Source of the DNA: Fragilariopsis cylindrus CCMP1102
Taxonomy: Eukaryota; Bacillariophyta; Bacillariophyceae; Bacillariales; Bacillariaceae
Direction: 5' to 3'
NCBI GenBank assembly: GCA_900095095.1
Contig: FMBT01000669.1
Span: 1-26,661 of the forward strand
Length of the DNA: 26,661 nt
Shown here: positions 9,138-18,181 of the stretch, piece by piece
Layout: every line of letters begins with the position of its first letter
Numbering within the stretch: the first letter of the stretch is position 1
Made by a program: the position numbers and the translations under genes
Notes under the pieces: generated by a model
Told to the model about the DNA's origin: nothing
What the model saw: only the letters and a program-made list of their open reading frames with translations
Databases searched by the model: none

Positions 9138-9336
9138 TTCATACTGAGGAGGAACCTGGAATAGTTCCTAGGATTTTTTGCACATAGGGTAGTTGTAATG
9201 TGCATGGGCAAGTATTCATACAAATAGATAGTTTGGTATTTACAATATGAGCTATACTCTGCTATTCAATACTACACCAACTCAGTTATGTTCAATATTA
9301 GAGTTGTTGTCTATCAGATTGCAACATGATCAACAA

Positions 9337-9348
9337 GGGGGGGGGGGG
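9337..9348 (+). repeat. G12 homopolymer
   Basis: Twelve consecutive G on the plus strand, followed by GA-rich sequence. It is one of two long G runs that bracket the possible retroelement relic. Confidence 0.95.
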
Positions 9349-9499
9349 AAAGATGGGAAAAGAGAGGGGAGGAATCAAGCTAAGAAAGAGGGTGCACGTG
9401 CACTGTATCAAAAGAATATGGTGCGTGCACTTTGTAACAATTGGTAGCTCCGTCCAGCAATATGGAGAGGAACATATTTTTGCAAAGTATTACCATTAC

Positions 9500-10110
9500 G
9501 GCAGGTATGTGTAGACCGTAACAATGGAGAGGCAGTAGGACCAGCTATAGAAGCATTTTATGCAGAGTTGAAGGTGAAATCAATAAGGATACAAAAGAAG
9601 GTGGACAATAAGCTACCAAAATTTGTAGCAGCTATCCCATGGTGGTGCCCTGCAGTCCAGAAATACCGCCGCTGAGTGGAATATTGGCATAGAATCCAAA
9701 GAACAAAACCTTGCATAATAACCAGTAGTAGGGCAATAAAGCGGCCGTTGATAGAAAGTATATAGGACACTATACGAGCACAGCCAAAGCTATAATTAAA
9801 CTGGAAGAATCAGTAAACTCACACAAAGAAGCAAAGAAAGAAGTATTTAAAAGATGTGAGTTGGATTTAACGAAACTCTGGTGCAAGCAGTAGCAAAAGA
9901 CAAAGATATAGGTCCGAAGATGGTACAGAGAAGAATGAGCAGGAGAAATGGCAAAGGACCAGGGAAGTGACAAGAACAGTATGTAAGAGGAATATCAAAG
10001 AACTGGTACTAAAAGGAGTGGCTCCGTGCCCAGAAACAGGACCACAAATAAATATTGAACAATTGAAGATATGCCAGGTAACATTATCCTTGGGAAGAAG
10101 TATATACAGC
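9500..10110 (+). mobile_element. Tentative decayed LINE-like retroelement segment
   Basis: In one plus frame from about 9500 the translation reads AFYAELKVKSIRIQKKVDNK and then AIPWWCPAVQKYRR before a stop at 9673. In non-LTR retrotransposons the linker between endonuclease and reverse transcriptase commonly has a PWW motif followed by an Arg/Lys-rich helix, which this resembles. Further on, in another frame (about 9790-9880), KEAKKEVFKRCELDLTKLW resembles the Lys-rich helix that precedes the reverse transcriptase core. The frames are interrupted by stops and shifts, and neither the YADD catalytic core nor an endonuclease domain can be read. If it is a transposon it is old and inactive. The similarity is weak and judged by eye. 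Confidence 0.3.
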
Positions 10111-10689
10111 ATATGAGTCATCATTAGGATTTTGGACAGCCCTAGATGTAAGTCAAAAAAAACAGAAGGAATTACTAACAGAATCTTCAAACATTTCCGC
10201 CAGCCAGGTCCGGCCGGTCAGCACAAGCAACAGTTTCATGACATCAATGCAAAACCCAATGATAGCCGCACAATTTAATGAAAAATAGTGGAGCAAGATT
10301 ACAAGACCAGTTCTACAAGCAACCCTTGACAGTTCAGGTACAGAAAAGATTCCTAAGGAAAGTGCTATATGGACCCAAACTGTACCAAGGAATGGTACCA
10401 AGGAATGGGTATGAAACACTCCTTCTTTTTGTAGGGAATATCACATATTATGAATCATGTAGAAAAAGCAGTTAAAACTTATCATAAACATGACAGATGA
10501 TAAGAATGAATGCAAAAAAGCGTGGATTGACATTGGAATTCGCTTTTCTTTGAACAAGACAAAAGATGACAATCAATGATATACCTTTTATACGCTGCAG
10601 TCTTGGTATATAAAACTCTGTGGAAATTTGTATTGAGTGATGGATTCAAAATAGAAATAGACGAAGACTACCAAGGTATTAAAAACACT

Positions 10690-10708
10690 GGGGGGGGGGG
10701 GGGGGGGG
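10690..10708 (+). repeat. G19 homopolymer
   Basis: Nineteen consecutive G on the plus strand, the longest homopolymer in the window. It is able in principle to form G-quadruplex structures, and its true length is uncertain in any sequencing method. Confidence 0.95.
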
Positions 10709-11438
10709 TATAGGAAAGGATCTAACCAGCTTAAACTACGTTCAAAAGTATTTGAAGGCAGTCAGTCACCCCTATAGATATTATATCAATGTCAAACGGA
10801 TAATTCATATCTTATAACGCTTTCAAAGCAAGAAAGGAAGGGCAACAGATTATAGTTGTACTAAACTTTATATAGACGGGTCGACTGTTGTCTTACTAGT
10901 ATTTCTAAGACGGCAAGGAGCAGCGCGGCAGCTTTTAAATAACAAGTTATATATACTAGACTTTATAAGTCACTATTAAATTTCAAGTCATACTAGTTAG
11001 TAGCTACAGTACATCACACTGTGGACGTACAGTACAGTATGGGAAATAAAGAAGAAAAATAGAACGAGAAGAAAACAAAATCGCATCCCCCCGCCCATGT
11101 AAGCGAACGCCACACGTCAGGTCACGCGTGAATGAATGAATGAATGAATAATCTTCACAAGATCTTTGAAAATATGAGAAATTCTTTTGTTCCGGAATGT
11201 GTGTACAGTAAAACCGAGTATTGCTTGTACAGTAAAGAAATAAAGTAGGAAAGTACATCAATTGTATGTGGACAATTAAATGATACAATAATACAATAAT
11301 ACTGTAAGTCATTCATCCACGATTAAGAGCAACAAAACAAAAACAAAACGAAGAAGAAGAAGCTGGGGCGGCGAAAGCTAAGGGGGAGAAATCGGGAGAG
11401 ATTTCGGTTCTAGATTCTTTGATTTCGTGAGGCTGACA

Positions 11439-11462
11439 AAATAATATAATATAATATAATAT
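11439..11462 (+). repeat. ATAAT pentamer repeat abutting a start codon
   Basis: About four units of ATAAT run directly into the ATG at 11461 of the Mrs2-type gene. The repeat therefore forms the whole immediate 5' leader and could affect initiation. No promoter element is identified. Confidence 0.8.
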
Positions 11463-14009
11463 GATATTGACGAAATCGAAAGCTACAATGACGAAAGCGA
11501 CAACGATGATGACGACTAGAATAATAGGTACTGGTAGAAACGTTTTTCCACAACAGCAACAGCGACAAATTTCTTCTTTTTCTTTTGGTGGTACTAGTGG
11601 TGGAATTTATCGTAGTAGTCGACGATATTTTTCTGTATTGCCATTATCGCCATCGTCGCAATCATCATTATTATCAGCGCAGTCGCCAGTACCGCCATCA
11701 AGTTCACCGGCATTGATAAGATTATTGGACAGCCGCAGCCGCTGTAGTAGTATTCATACATGTTCCTGTTCCTCTCACTCCCGGCATTCCTCGTCACTCT
11801 CGACTTCGTCCTATTCGTCAGCTCAACAAGCGTCATTGTCATCGTCGTCTCAACCAAAATCGAAATCAAGGAATAAGAATAAATCCAAGAAATTGAGATC
11901 CAAAAAAAGAAAACCATACACAAATTCAAATGGTAATAATTCAAACCATTCATTACCAAAATATAAAGTAGCCAAAATATCAGATAATGGTGAAAAGGTC
12001 CAATTTGAAATTATATCCATAATAGAATTATTAAAAAAAGTACATGCACGTGATTTATATAGTTTAGCATTAACAAGTATACAAGAATATGACTTTAAAA
12101 CAAAAAATAAAGGTCGTATCACAGGATCGACACGATCCTTAATTGATGGACATACGAATACAAGACGGAATAAACGTTCGTCCAATACAGTCATTTCACC
12201 AAGAAAAGAAACTATCTTAATCAGTTTTGGTAGTATTCGTGCAGTGATTGGTTAGGTGGTGAAGGATATATCTTTGATGCACATAAACCATCTATACAAT
12301 TATTTGCACATTCGATTGCAAATACATTCCATTTATTATATAAAACAAAACAAAATGATATAAAAAATAATGCTTTCTATAATAATGATGAGGATGAGGA
12401 TGAGGATGAGGATGAGGATGAGGATGAGGATGAGGACGAGGATGAGGACGTTGACATTGACGACGAGGACGAGGATGATACTGTCACTACTAGCAACAGT
12501 AATGGTCATAGTAAGCTTAGTATTGGTTGGGATACATCCTCTGAATATTTCTATGATGATGATGATCAAAGTCATAATCAGAATCAGAAGGAGCAACAAC
12601 AAGAGTATTATCATAATCGATTTCAACGTTTAACAGGTCTTTCTTCACCATCATCATCACAAAACAATCCCCGTAATACGAATACAAATAGTGATAACAT
12701 GATGATACAATCACAATTGCAGTCTAGTTATATACAACAAGAATCACCATTACCATCATTGACGAAACCAGCTTGGTGGTCAACATTGGATAATAATGGA
12801 AATGGAGACAGTAATAATAACACTAGTACTACTACTATTGCTGATGAAAAAACAACACAAAAAGGAACAGAGGTAGTCTTTACTGAAAACAATTATAACA
12901 ATGAGGAAAATGAAGACAACTCATCACAATTTGAATATGAAAAATTTGAATTAATTTTCTTAGAAGAAATATTAAAAGATGTCTGTTTAACATATAATCG
13001 ACGACTAAAATTATATGAACCATTCGTTGATATGATATCAATACAGGTATCCAATGATTTTAATGCAGTATCTGGTGTACATCGACTGGTACCCATCAAA
13101 AATTCATTACATGAATTTGAGTTAAACATTCAATCAGCATTAGATGGCATTACCAATTTATTAAATGATGATGATGATATGATTGGTTTATTATTAACAG
13201 AACGATATGAAGCAAACCAAAAAAATGAAACTTTAGATATAAATCGTCATGAATCAGTCGAATTATTACTGGAAGAATATTCAAGACAATTATCAAATAT
13301 ATTAGCCGAAACAATCTATTTACTAAAAAAGGTACAAAATAAACAAGAATTAGTGGCAATATCATTAGATTCGTATCGAAATCGTATAATAAGAATGAAT
13401 TTATATTTAAGTATTGCGGGTATATCAATTGCGTATATGACAACAATTGCAGGATTTTATGGTATGAATATTATTAATGGTCACGAAACATCCGTGAATC
13501 CATATATGTTTACCTATATTGTGAGTGGTACAACTATGTCAGGGTTTTTATTAGGTATCGGATGTTATACCTATATTGGTGGTAATAATGGTGCATCACA
13601 TACAAGATATAAAGAACGATTGCATGAAATTGAAATTATTGATGGTGCATTAAATAAAATGGGTGCATTAGACTATACGATGAAATATTTAGCAACAATG
13701 GAAGATAACAACGATAACAGTAACAGTAACAACAGTACTAGTGATACGTCATCTGATACGTCATCTGATACGCCATCACAAATGACAAGAGATGAATTTA
13801 AACGAAAACTATATGAAAGTCAAGGATTATTATTTGATATTGATAATTATAATGATATGGGCGATGATATGAATACAGATAATACAGAATTTATTAATGA
13901 TAAAGAAGTTGATTTATTATTCAATTCATTAGATGTAACAAATGATGGATATTTAAATTCAAATGATTTTAGTAATAATTCGAATTCTCATACACAACAT
14001 TTTCGATAA
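11461..14009 (+). CDS. Mrs2/CorA-type Mg2+ channel with EF-hand-like tail, one frameshift
   Basis: This is a Mg2+ channel of the Mrs2/CorA family, expected in an organelle inner membrane. The N-terminus is rich in Thr, Arg and Ser without acids, like a mitochondrial presequence. The Mrs2 N-domain begins with ETILISFGSIRAVIG and is then cut by TAG at 12253. Family-like sequence (YIFDAHKPSIQLFAHSI) resumes in the -1 frame from 12252 and stays open to 14009, so the whole is about 849 residues. After an insert of about 190 acidic and Asn/Ser-rich residues come FEYEKFELIFLEEILKDVC, LLNDDDDMIGLLLTE and ESVELLLEEYSRQL. The first membrane helix ends in the signature GMN (13461-13469), and a second helix follows (PYMFTYIVSGTTMSGF). 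The tail has an EF-hand-like loop. A missing T at GGTTAG would explain the shift; pseudogene status is the alternative. Family membership is firm. Confidence 0.88.
12387..12480 (+). repeat. GATGAG minisatellite coding an Asp-Glu run
   Basis: Tandem GATGAG units, with some GACGAG, encode 21 alternating Asp and Glu residues from 12387 to 12449. A further acidic stretch with Val and Ile follows to about 12480. The hexamer period keeps frame whatever the copy number. It sits inside the Mrs2 N-domain, between a beta-strand region and the long helix region. Confidence 0.95.
13932..13967 (+). other. EF-hand-like loop in the Mrs2 tail
   Basis: The 12-residue loop DVTNDGYLNSND follows the helix KEVDLLFNSL and precedes FS. 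Positions 1 (Asp), 3 (Thr), 5 (Asp), 6 (Gly), 8 (Leu) and 12 (Asp) fit the EF-hand plan, with Asp instead of the usual Glu at 12 and Thr at 3. It lies after the second membrane helix. In Mrs2 topology that is the matrix or stromal side. Confidence 0.65.
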
Positions 14010-14361
14010 AGAATAATAATAATACAATATAAAGAATATGCAATCTCTCCAGTAATCACTCTCTATCTCTATTCAGCTTAGTTAACCTGCCAATCGCTCC
14101 TATGTACTATACATAGTACTCATAGGACCATATGTAGGTCACATAGCTAGACATACTGCCTCCAGCACATTGGTGCAGACCAGACGAGACAGCGCACGTG
14201 AATTGGGCGAAGTAGATTCATCTGTTTTTCACCAGACTAATCACGCGATAGAACTTGACACGTGAGGAAAAAAGAAGGAAAACGATCTATCGCGGCAAAA
14301 CACCGTTGCCATTTATTTACCGTGAACCAGAGGAAATGGCAAACACGACTGACTGACGTGA
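14010..14361. other. 3' flank of the Mrs2 gene with a hairpin
   Basis: No gene is seen. AATAAT and AATATAAA-like words just after the stop (14010-14040) could serve 3' processing. A 28-base near-palindrome lies at 14099-14126. Confidence 0.5.
14099..14126. repeat. Nested inverted repeat (hairpin)
   Basis: CCTATG pairs with CATAGG at the ends and TACTAT pairs with ATAGTA inside. The loop is only AC, with a two-base CT bulge on the right arm. It lies 90 bases after the Mrs2 stop. Confidence 0.75.
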
Positions 14362-14634
14362 CTCGACTCATCATTAATATCGAAGCCATCAAAACAACAG
14401 AAGCAACAAGAACAAGGTGGAACTACTGGTGTTCAAGATGACAAAGATATGGGCAAGGTCGCCAGTACCGGTTGTGACTACAACAATAGGGACACCAACA
14501 GGGACATCAAAGACGGTTTTAATCGCCATCAAGATAGTGATGACGATGACAGCAATAAGGGCGGCAACAAGGGTGGTGACGGCAGAAATAGTGGGAAATA
14601 CGATATCGAAACTATGTTGGGCCTAAGTTGTTAG
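14362..14634 (+). CDS. Possible small Gly/Asn/Asp-rich frame, unsupported by family
   Basis: The frame is open from 14362 to TAG at 14632-14634, with its first ATG at 14449 giving 61 residues. The translation is polar: a Gln/Lys stretch, then DDKDMGKV, HQDSDDDDSNKGGNKGG and a C-terminus DIETMLGLSC. Its composition fits the disordered regions of other proteins in this window. It could be a small gene, a 3' exon, or chance. No domain or splice site is convincing. Confidence 0.25.
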   Translation, partial: LDSSLISKPSKQQKQQEQGGTTGVQDDKDMGKVASTGCDYNNRDTNRDIKDGFNRHQDSDDDDSNKGGNKGGDGRNSGKYDIETMLGLSC

Positions 14635-14860
14635 TCAAAGTCAAAATTTGTAATCTGAAACTTCGGGATAGGACTCCAGAACATCCCGGCACAATGGACA
14701 CAGTGGTACATTCAATGGCCTGTTCTAAAAGAATTGACGTTGATTAAAAACCAATAGATATAAATAAATGAATAGATAGATAAATGTTTTTATTAAAACT
14801 GTACATTGTTCTCAACTATTACAGTAGAAATAGTACTAAAAAGTAGATACAGGGACACTA

Positions 14861-16802
14861 TTATTGGTCAACGTGATCAGTATTACCAACATCGAATAAG
14901 CCACCGGTAGCACCATCACTTACTGGTGCTGATAAAATCGTATTCATATAATTGCTTAATTGTTGTGAATATTTTTCCATACCCACTGGACCTATTAAAC
15001 AATTATCTAATGCTTTTGTGATTTCGGCTTCATTAATATTAATACCAATAAAGACAATTTCCTGTCGTCGATCACCCCACTTACTATCTTTTTGAAAATC
15101 TTCTTCCATGATACGATCATACTCAGTTGTATCATCTTCAAAGTATTCTTTCATTTGTTCATTTGGTAATGTTGCCCACCATTTCCCAGCAGTACTGATA
15201 CCAAAATGTCGACCAGCATGACTCCAATACATGGCTGTATCATGCCTCCATTGATCACCACCATTACCACCCGGTTGATTACCATTATTCGACCACTTTG
15301 TGGGTGCTAACCAACAAAATCCTTTACTACGTAAGACACCAGAAAATGGACTTTCACGTGTATCATTTCCATTCTCTGCCTCTTCAATAGCACCATCTTG
15401 TTCGTATTGTAATAAGTCATTTAAATTTTCTTTAATTGGTACAGGCCATGTATTTAATAATGACATTAAATTACGTGTCTCGAATGGCCGATCAGCTTTA
15501 TACACAAAATTTATAATACCAAGATTATCAGTCGATGTGGATTTTGAATGTGAATGACTTGCATGTGAATGATCATGAGTTTCATCAGTACATCCCGGAT
15601 CGGCACAATCATCCTCCGTCGGATTGTGATCGGAACAATCTGGATCGGCACAATCTGGTTCAGTACAGGTTGCTGCTGCTGTTGATGACGACGACGATGA
15701 CTCATCATCATCATTGTGTCCATGAGAATGAGCATGTGAGTGTGAATGTGAACTATCAGTACAATCTGAATCATTACAGGAACTTTTTGTTGTTGTTGTT
15801 TCATCATTTTCATTTTCATTTTTAATAATACTAATAATATCATCTCGAATAATTTGTTTGGGGGATGTTACTTTACCAAATTCCACTTCTTCTATAATAG
15901 CATTTTCATTAATTTGACGTGCGAGGACGGATGCAATTTTCACTTGTTCTGGTCCAGCAATATCAATTTTATTTAATAATAATATATCCGCGGCTTCAAT
16001 TTGTTCAGCTAATAATTCTGGTACCTTTCGTTGGGAGGCACAACTATCGGCATCTTCTTCCCCTTCTGTTCCGGATTTATTTTCTATCCATCCATCACGT
16101 TCCCCCACGGAATCCCATGTCATCCAATCGGTACCAAATGTACTAGAATCAATTAATGTGACAATACGTTTCATATCCGCTTTCGTGGTCACACTATGTT
16201 TATTTAATTGTGCATTGACCCAATTGGATTGTATTGCAATTGGATCAGCCACACCACTTAATTCCACCACAATGGCATCAAATGGTTCTGTAGTAGTACG
16301 ACTATCAACTAAATTTTCCACTGTGGATAATAATTCATCTGCTAAGGAACAACAGGCACATCCATTTTGTAATTCCACCACACCATTACTGCTACTAGTA
16401 CTTGTGGGTGTTGATGATGATGATTTCGAATTCATCGAATCCGAATTTTTCACTAATTTTGGCATCAATATTCACCGATGCCATATCATTGACAATTACA
16501 CCAATCCGTAATCCATCCGTATTTTCTAATAAATGTTGCAATGTGGTTGTTTTACCACTTCCTAAAAATCCACTTAATAATGTCACAGGAACAAGTCCAG
16601 GTTTAGTCGTTTCAGTTTCTGCGGCTTCAGTTGTTGTAGAAAATAATCTTGACGACGCTGTCGACAATGATAGTACTCGTCGTGATGATGGTACTCTTTG
16701 TTGTATGACAAAGGATGACACATTCTTCGTGACAAATGTTACAGTCAAACATGACAAAGACGCTGCCATCATTGTTACCACGTTCTTCGTAATTACTTTC
16801 AT
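14861..16802 (-). CDS. CobW/COG0523 metallochaperone GTPase with His/Cys insert, one frameshift
   Basis: This is a G3E GTPase of the CobW family, whose members hand over Zn, Co or other metals. The head (about 70 residues) has a hydrophobic signal-like segment followed by VSSF and a Ser/Thr/Arg-rich stretch, which fits targeting to a complex plastid. The P-loop is [11 protein letters not shown] (about residues 78-88). After VNIDAK the frame breaks within AAAA at 16457-16460; removing one A continues directly into the next frame (LVKN...), open to 14861, giving about 646 residues. There follow NGCACCSL with the family's CxCC metal site, ELSGVADP and the guanine-specificity motif NKID. A His/Cys-rich insert lies at about residues 342-420. 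The CobW C-terminal domain follows, with [20 protein letters not shown] and [12 protein letters not shown]. The single extra A looks like a homopolymer error; a recent pseudogene is possible. Confidence 0.9.
15535..15780 (-). other. His/Cys-rich metal-binding insert of the CobW protein
   Basis: The insert runs from [20 protein letters not shown] through an acidic Ser-rich linker to [13 protein letters not shown], then [15 protein letters not shown] and SHASHSHSK. It contains eight or so Cys in repeated xDC/PxC spacing and about fifteen His. His-rich loops are common in this family; the repeated Asp-Pro-Cys units are less usual to me. Confidence 0.8.
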
Positions 16803-17414
16803 TATCCGTCTCTGTCGTCAATAATGGATTATATAATTCGATCAACAATAAACCGATCTTGTTTCGATTTTATTTTGTGATGTGCTGCGGTCTTGCTTTT
16901 CTATTTTGTACGACGTCGTTAGATCGTTGATGTTTTCTTGTTTTTCTTTGTATGTTGTTTGATGAAAGAAAAAAAAGAGAAATCTCTATTATTGCATGGC
17001 CATCATTTCTTTGATGGGTTTTCCCCCTCCCTTCTGTCTTCTTCACACTTCTTCACATGCTCTCCAGTCGTGTCATGCGCGTGGAGTAGCAGAGAGAAAA
17101 TGGATATCTCAAAAGCATCGCGCGACGCGAGCGATGCTTTTTTCTTTGCGCTTGACAGCACAGCGTTCCGCTAAATCTTTAGTAGGCGAAGATCTAATCA
17201 AACAGCTTGAATTGATCGTACCAAATGTAAACGAAAAAATCAAAGGAAAATAAATAAATTCAAAAACAATACGGTAATGGAGGAAAGATGCAAAAGTTGA
17301 CGTTGACGTCGACGTTAGCGACATTAAGACCAAACTCGAATGAACAGGATACAGTATTCGGAACAAGATATTCGAAAGAATAAACAATCATTGGAACGAT
17401 TTTCAAAAACAACT
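16803..17414. other. Divergent upstream region between CobW and DUF2470 genes
   Basis: This spacer lies between two divergent genes. It contains a perfect 11-bp inverted repeat at 17111-17141 and a partial duplication of the DUF2470 gene's 5' end. A short plus frame beginning MLFSLRLTAQRSAKSL (17136-17253) resembles a mitochondrial presequence and ends in a stop after 39 codons. It could be a first exon, since GTAAAC follows the codons for VPN, but no matching acceptor is clear. Confidence 0.45.
17111..17141. repeat. Perfect 11-bp inverted repeat followed by T run
   Basis: AAAAGCATCGC (17111-17121) pairs with GCGATGCTTTT (17131-17141) across a 9-base GC-rich loop, and further T follow. In form it resembles a bacterial intrinsic terminator, but nothing else here suggests bacterial DNA. 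Confidence 0.85.
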
Positions 17415-17474
17415 ATGGAGGAGCATACTGACGTTGACAATAGGGTTAAACTCGAACAGGATATTCGAAAGAAT
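17332..17474 (+). repeat. Partial tandem duplication at the DUF2470 gene 5' end
   Basis: GAACAAGATATTCGAAAGAA at 17361-17380 recurs at 17454-17473 with one change, 93 bases (31 codons) apart and in the same frame. AAACTCGAA occurs before GAACAGGATA in both places (17332 and 17448). An ATGGAGGA word also occurs twice (17277 and 17415). Confidence 0.75.
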
Positions 17475-18152
17475 GCACCACGGGTTATGAAACACATGAA
17501 CGAGGACCATGAAGATAGTTTAATTGCATACGTACTAGCCTTTGCGACCGGCGTCGAAGGTCATATTGAAAATAATATTAATAGTCACAAAGAAGCGGCA
17601 CAATTACAACAAGTCTTGGATGGTGAACGTACTATTCTTTCCGCCAAATTAACTGACATTGATAGTATTGGATTCTTATTGGAGATTTCCACAGTAGAAG
17701 TTGGTGTTAGCGAAAAAAACAAAAACGATCATCACGATCGCAACGATCCTTCATCATCGTTGTGTACTAGTAAAGTTTCCAATGTACGTGTTCCCTACGA
17801 TCGTCCAATTGAAAAAGCAAGAGATCTACATCAAATTGCTATTAGGATGCATCGTTCCGCTTATGATAAATTAGGAATATGGTACAAAACCAAGAATGGA
17901 TACTATCAACAGGTCGCCACAATGGTCACAGTGTTAAGTTACAAGAGTCTGAAAAAGAATAAAAAAATCGTAGTTATGGTGGTTGGAGTTACGGCTGCCG
18001 TAGCAGCTGTTGGTTATTTTTATTTAGGACTTGGTACTAACACCAAGAAAGGAAGCGACAACAACAACAGTAGTAACAACAACCTCACCAGAAGTGCTAC
18101 TACAAAAGAAATGCTGAAATCAAGAATGACATACTGGATGCCTAGAGAGTAG
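17415..18152 (+). CDS. DUF2470 protein with C-terminal membrane anchor
   Basis: From the ATG at 17415 the product has 245 residues; an in-frame ATG at 17340 would add 25. I prefer 17415 because it has A at -3 and G at +4, and because the extra segment is a partial copy of the following sequence. The DUF2470 domain runs over about 140 residues. It opens with RVMKHMNEDHEDSLIAYVLAF, continues with a strand pair around LTDIDSIGFLLEI, and ends with VRVPYDRPIEKARDLHQIAI. This domain accompanies haem-binding split-barrel proteins such as HugZ and plant haem oxygenase-like HOZ proteins. The split barrel itself is absent here. A Lys-rich stretch and one hydrophobic helix (VVMVVGVTAAVAAVGYFYLG) follow, then a Ser/Asn tail, suggesting a tail-anchored protein facing the cytosol. 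Haem or tetrapyrrole involvement is inference. Confidence 0.85.
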   Translation: MEEHTDVDNRVKLEQDIRKNAPRVMKHMNEDHEDSLIAYVLAFATGVEGHIENNINSHKEAAQLQQVLDGERTILSAKLTDIDSIGFLLEISTVEVGVSEKNKNDHHDRNDPSSSLCTSKVSNVRVPYDRPIEKARDLHQIAIRMHRSAYDKLGIWYKTKNGYYQQVATMVTVLSYKSLKKNKKIVVMVVGVTAAVAAVGYFYLGLGTNTKKGSDNNNSSNNNLTRSATTKEMLKSRMTYWMPRE

Positions 18153-18157
18153 TGATT

Positions 18158-18181
18158 TATATATATATATATATATATATA
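18158..18181. repeat. (TA)12 microsatellite
   Basis: Twelve perfect TA units begin six bases after the DUF2470 stop codon, within its 3' untranslated region. Confidence 0.95.

Larger units (their letters stand above)
8065..11460. other. Gene-poor stretch with microsatellites, poly-G runs and transposon-like relics
   Basis: No intact gene is supported across 3.4 kb. Open frames here are short, overlap on both strands and are rich in stops. The stretch holds an (AC)14 tract, G12 and G19 runs, GAATGAAT repeats near 11130 and ACTGTACAGT palindromes. Its left end is the upstream region of the armadillo-like gene and its right end is the upstream region of the Mrs2 gene. Two sub-regions have protein-like content and are listed separately. 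Confidence 0.55.

Noticed and set aside
11594..11959. 121-codon minus frame inside the Mrs2 gene
   Set aside because: Shadow of the plus-strand coding sequence, rich in Met and Ile from reversed Ser/His codons.
12228..12255. Mini-intron as an explanation for the Mrs2 frame break
   Set aside because: A GT-AG removal here would be about 12-27 bases, far shorter than the other introns, and would delete the conserved IRAVI segment.
15511..15843. Frames on both strands across the CobW His/Cys region
   Set aside because: Shadow frames of the CAT/CAC-rich and GAT-rich insert; the CobW frame explains the region.
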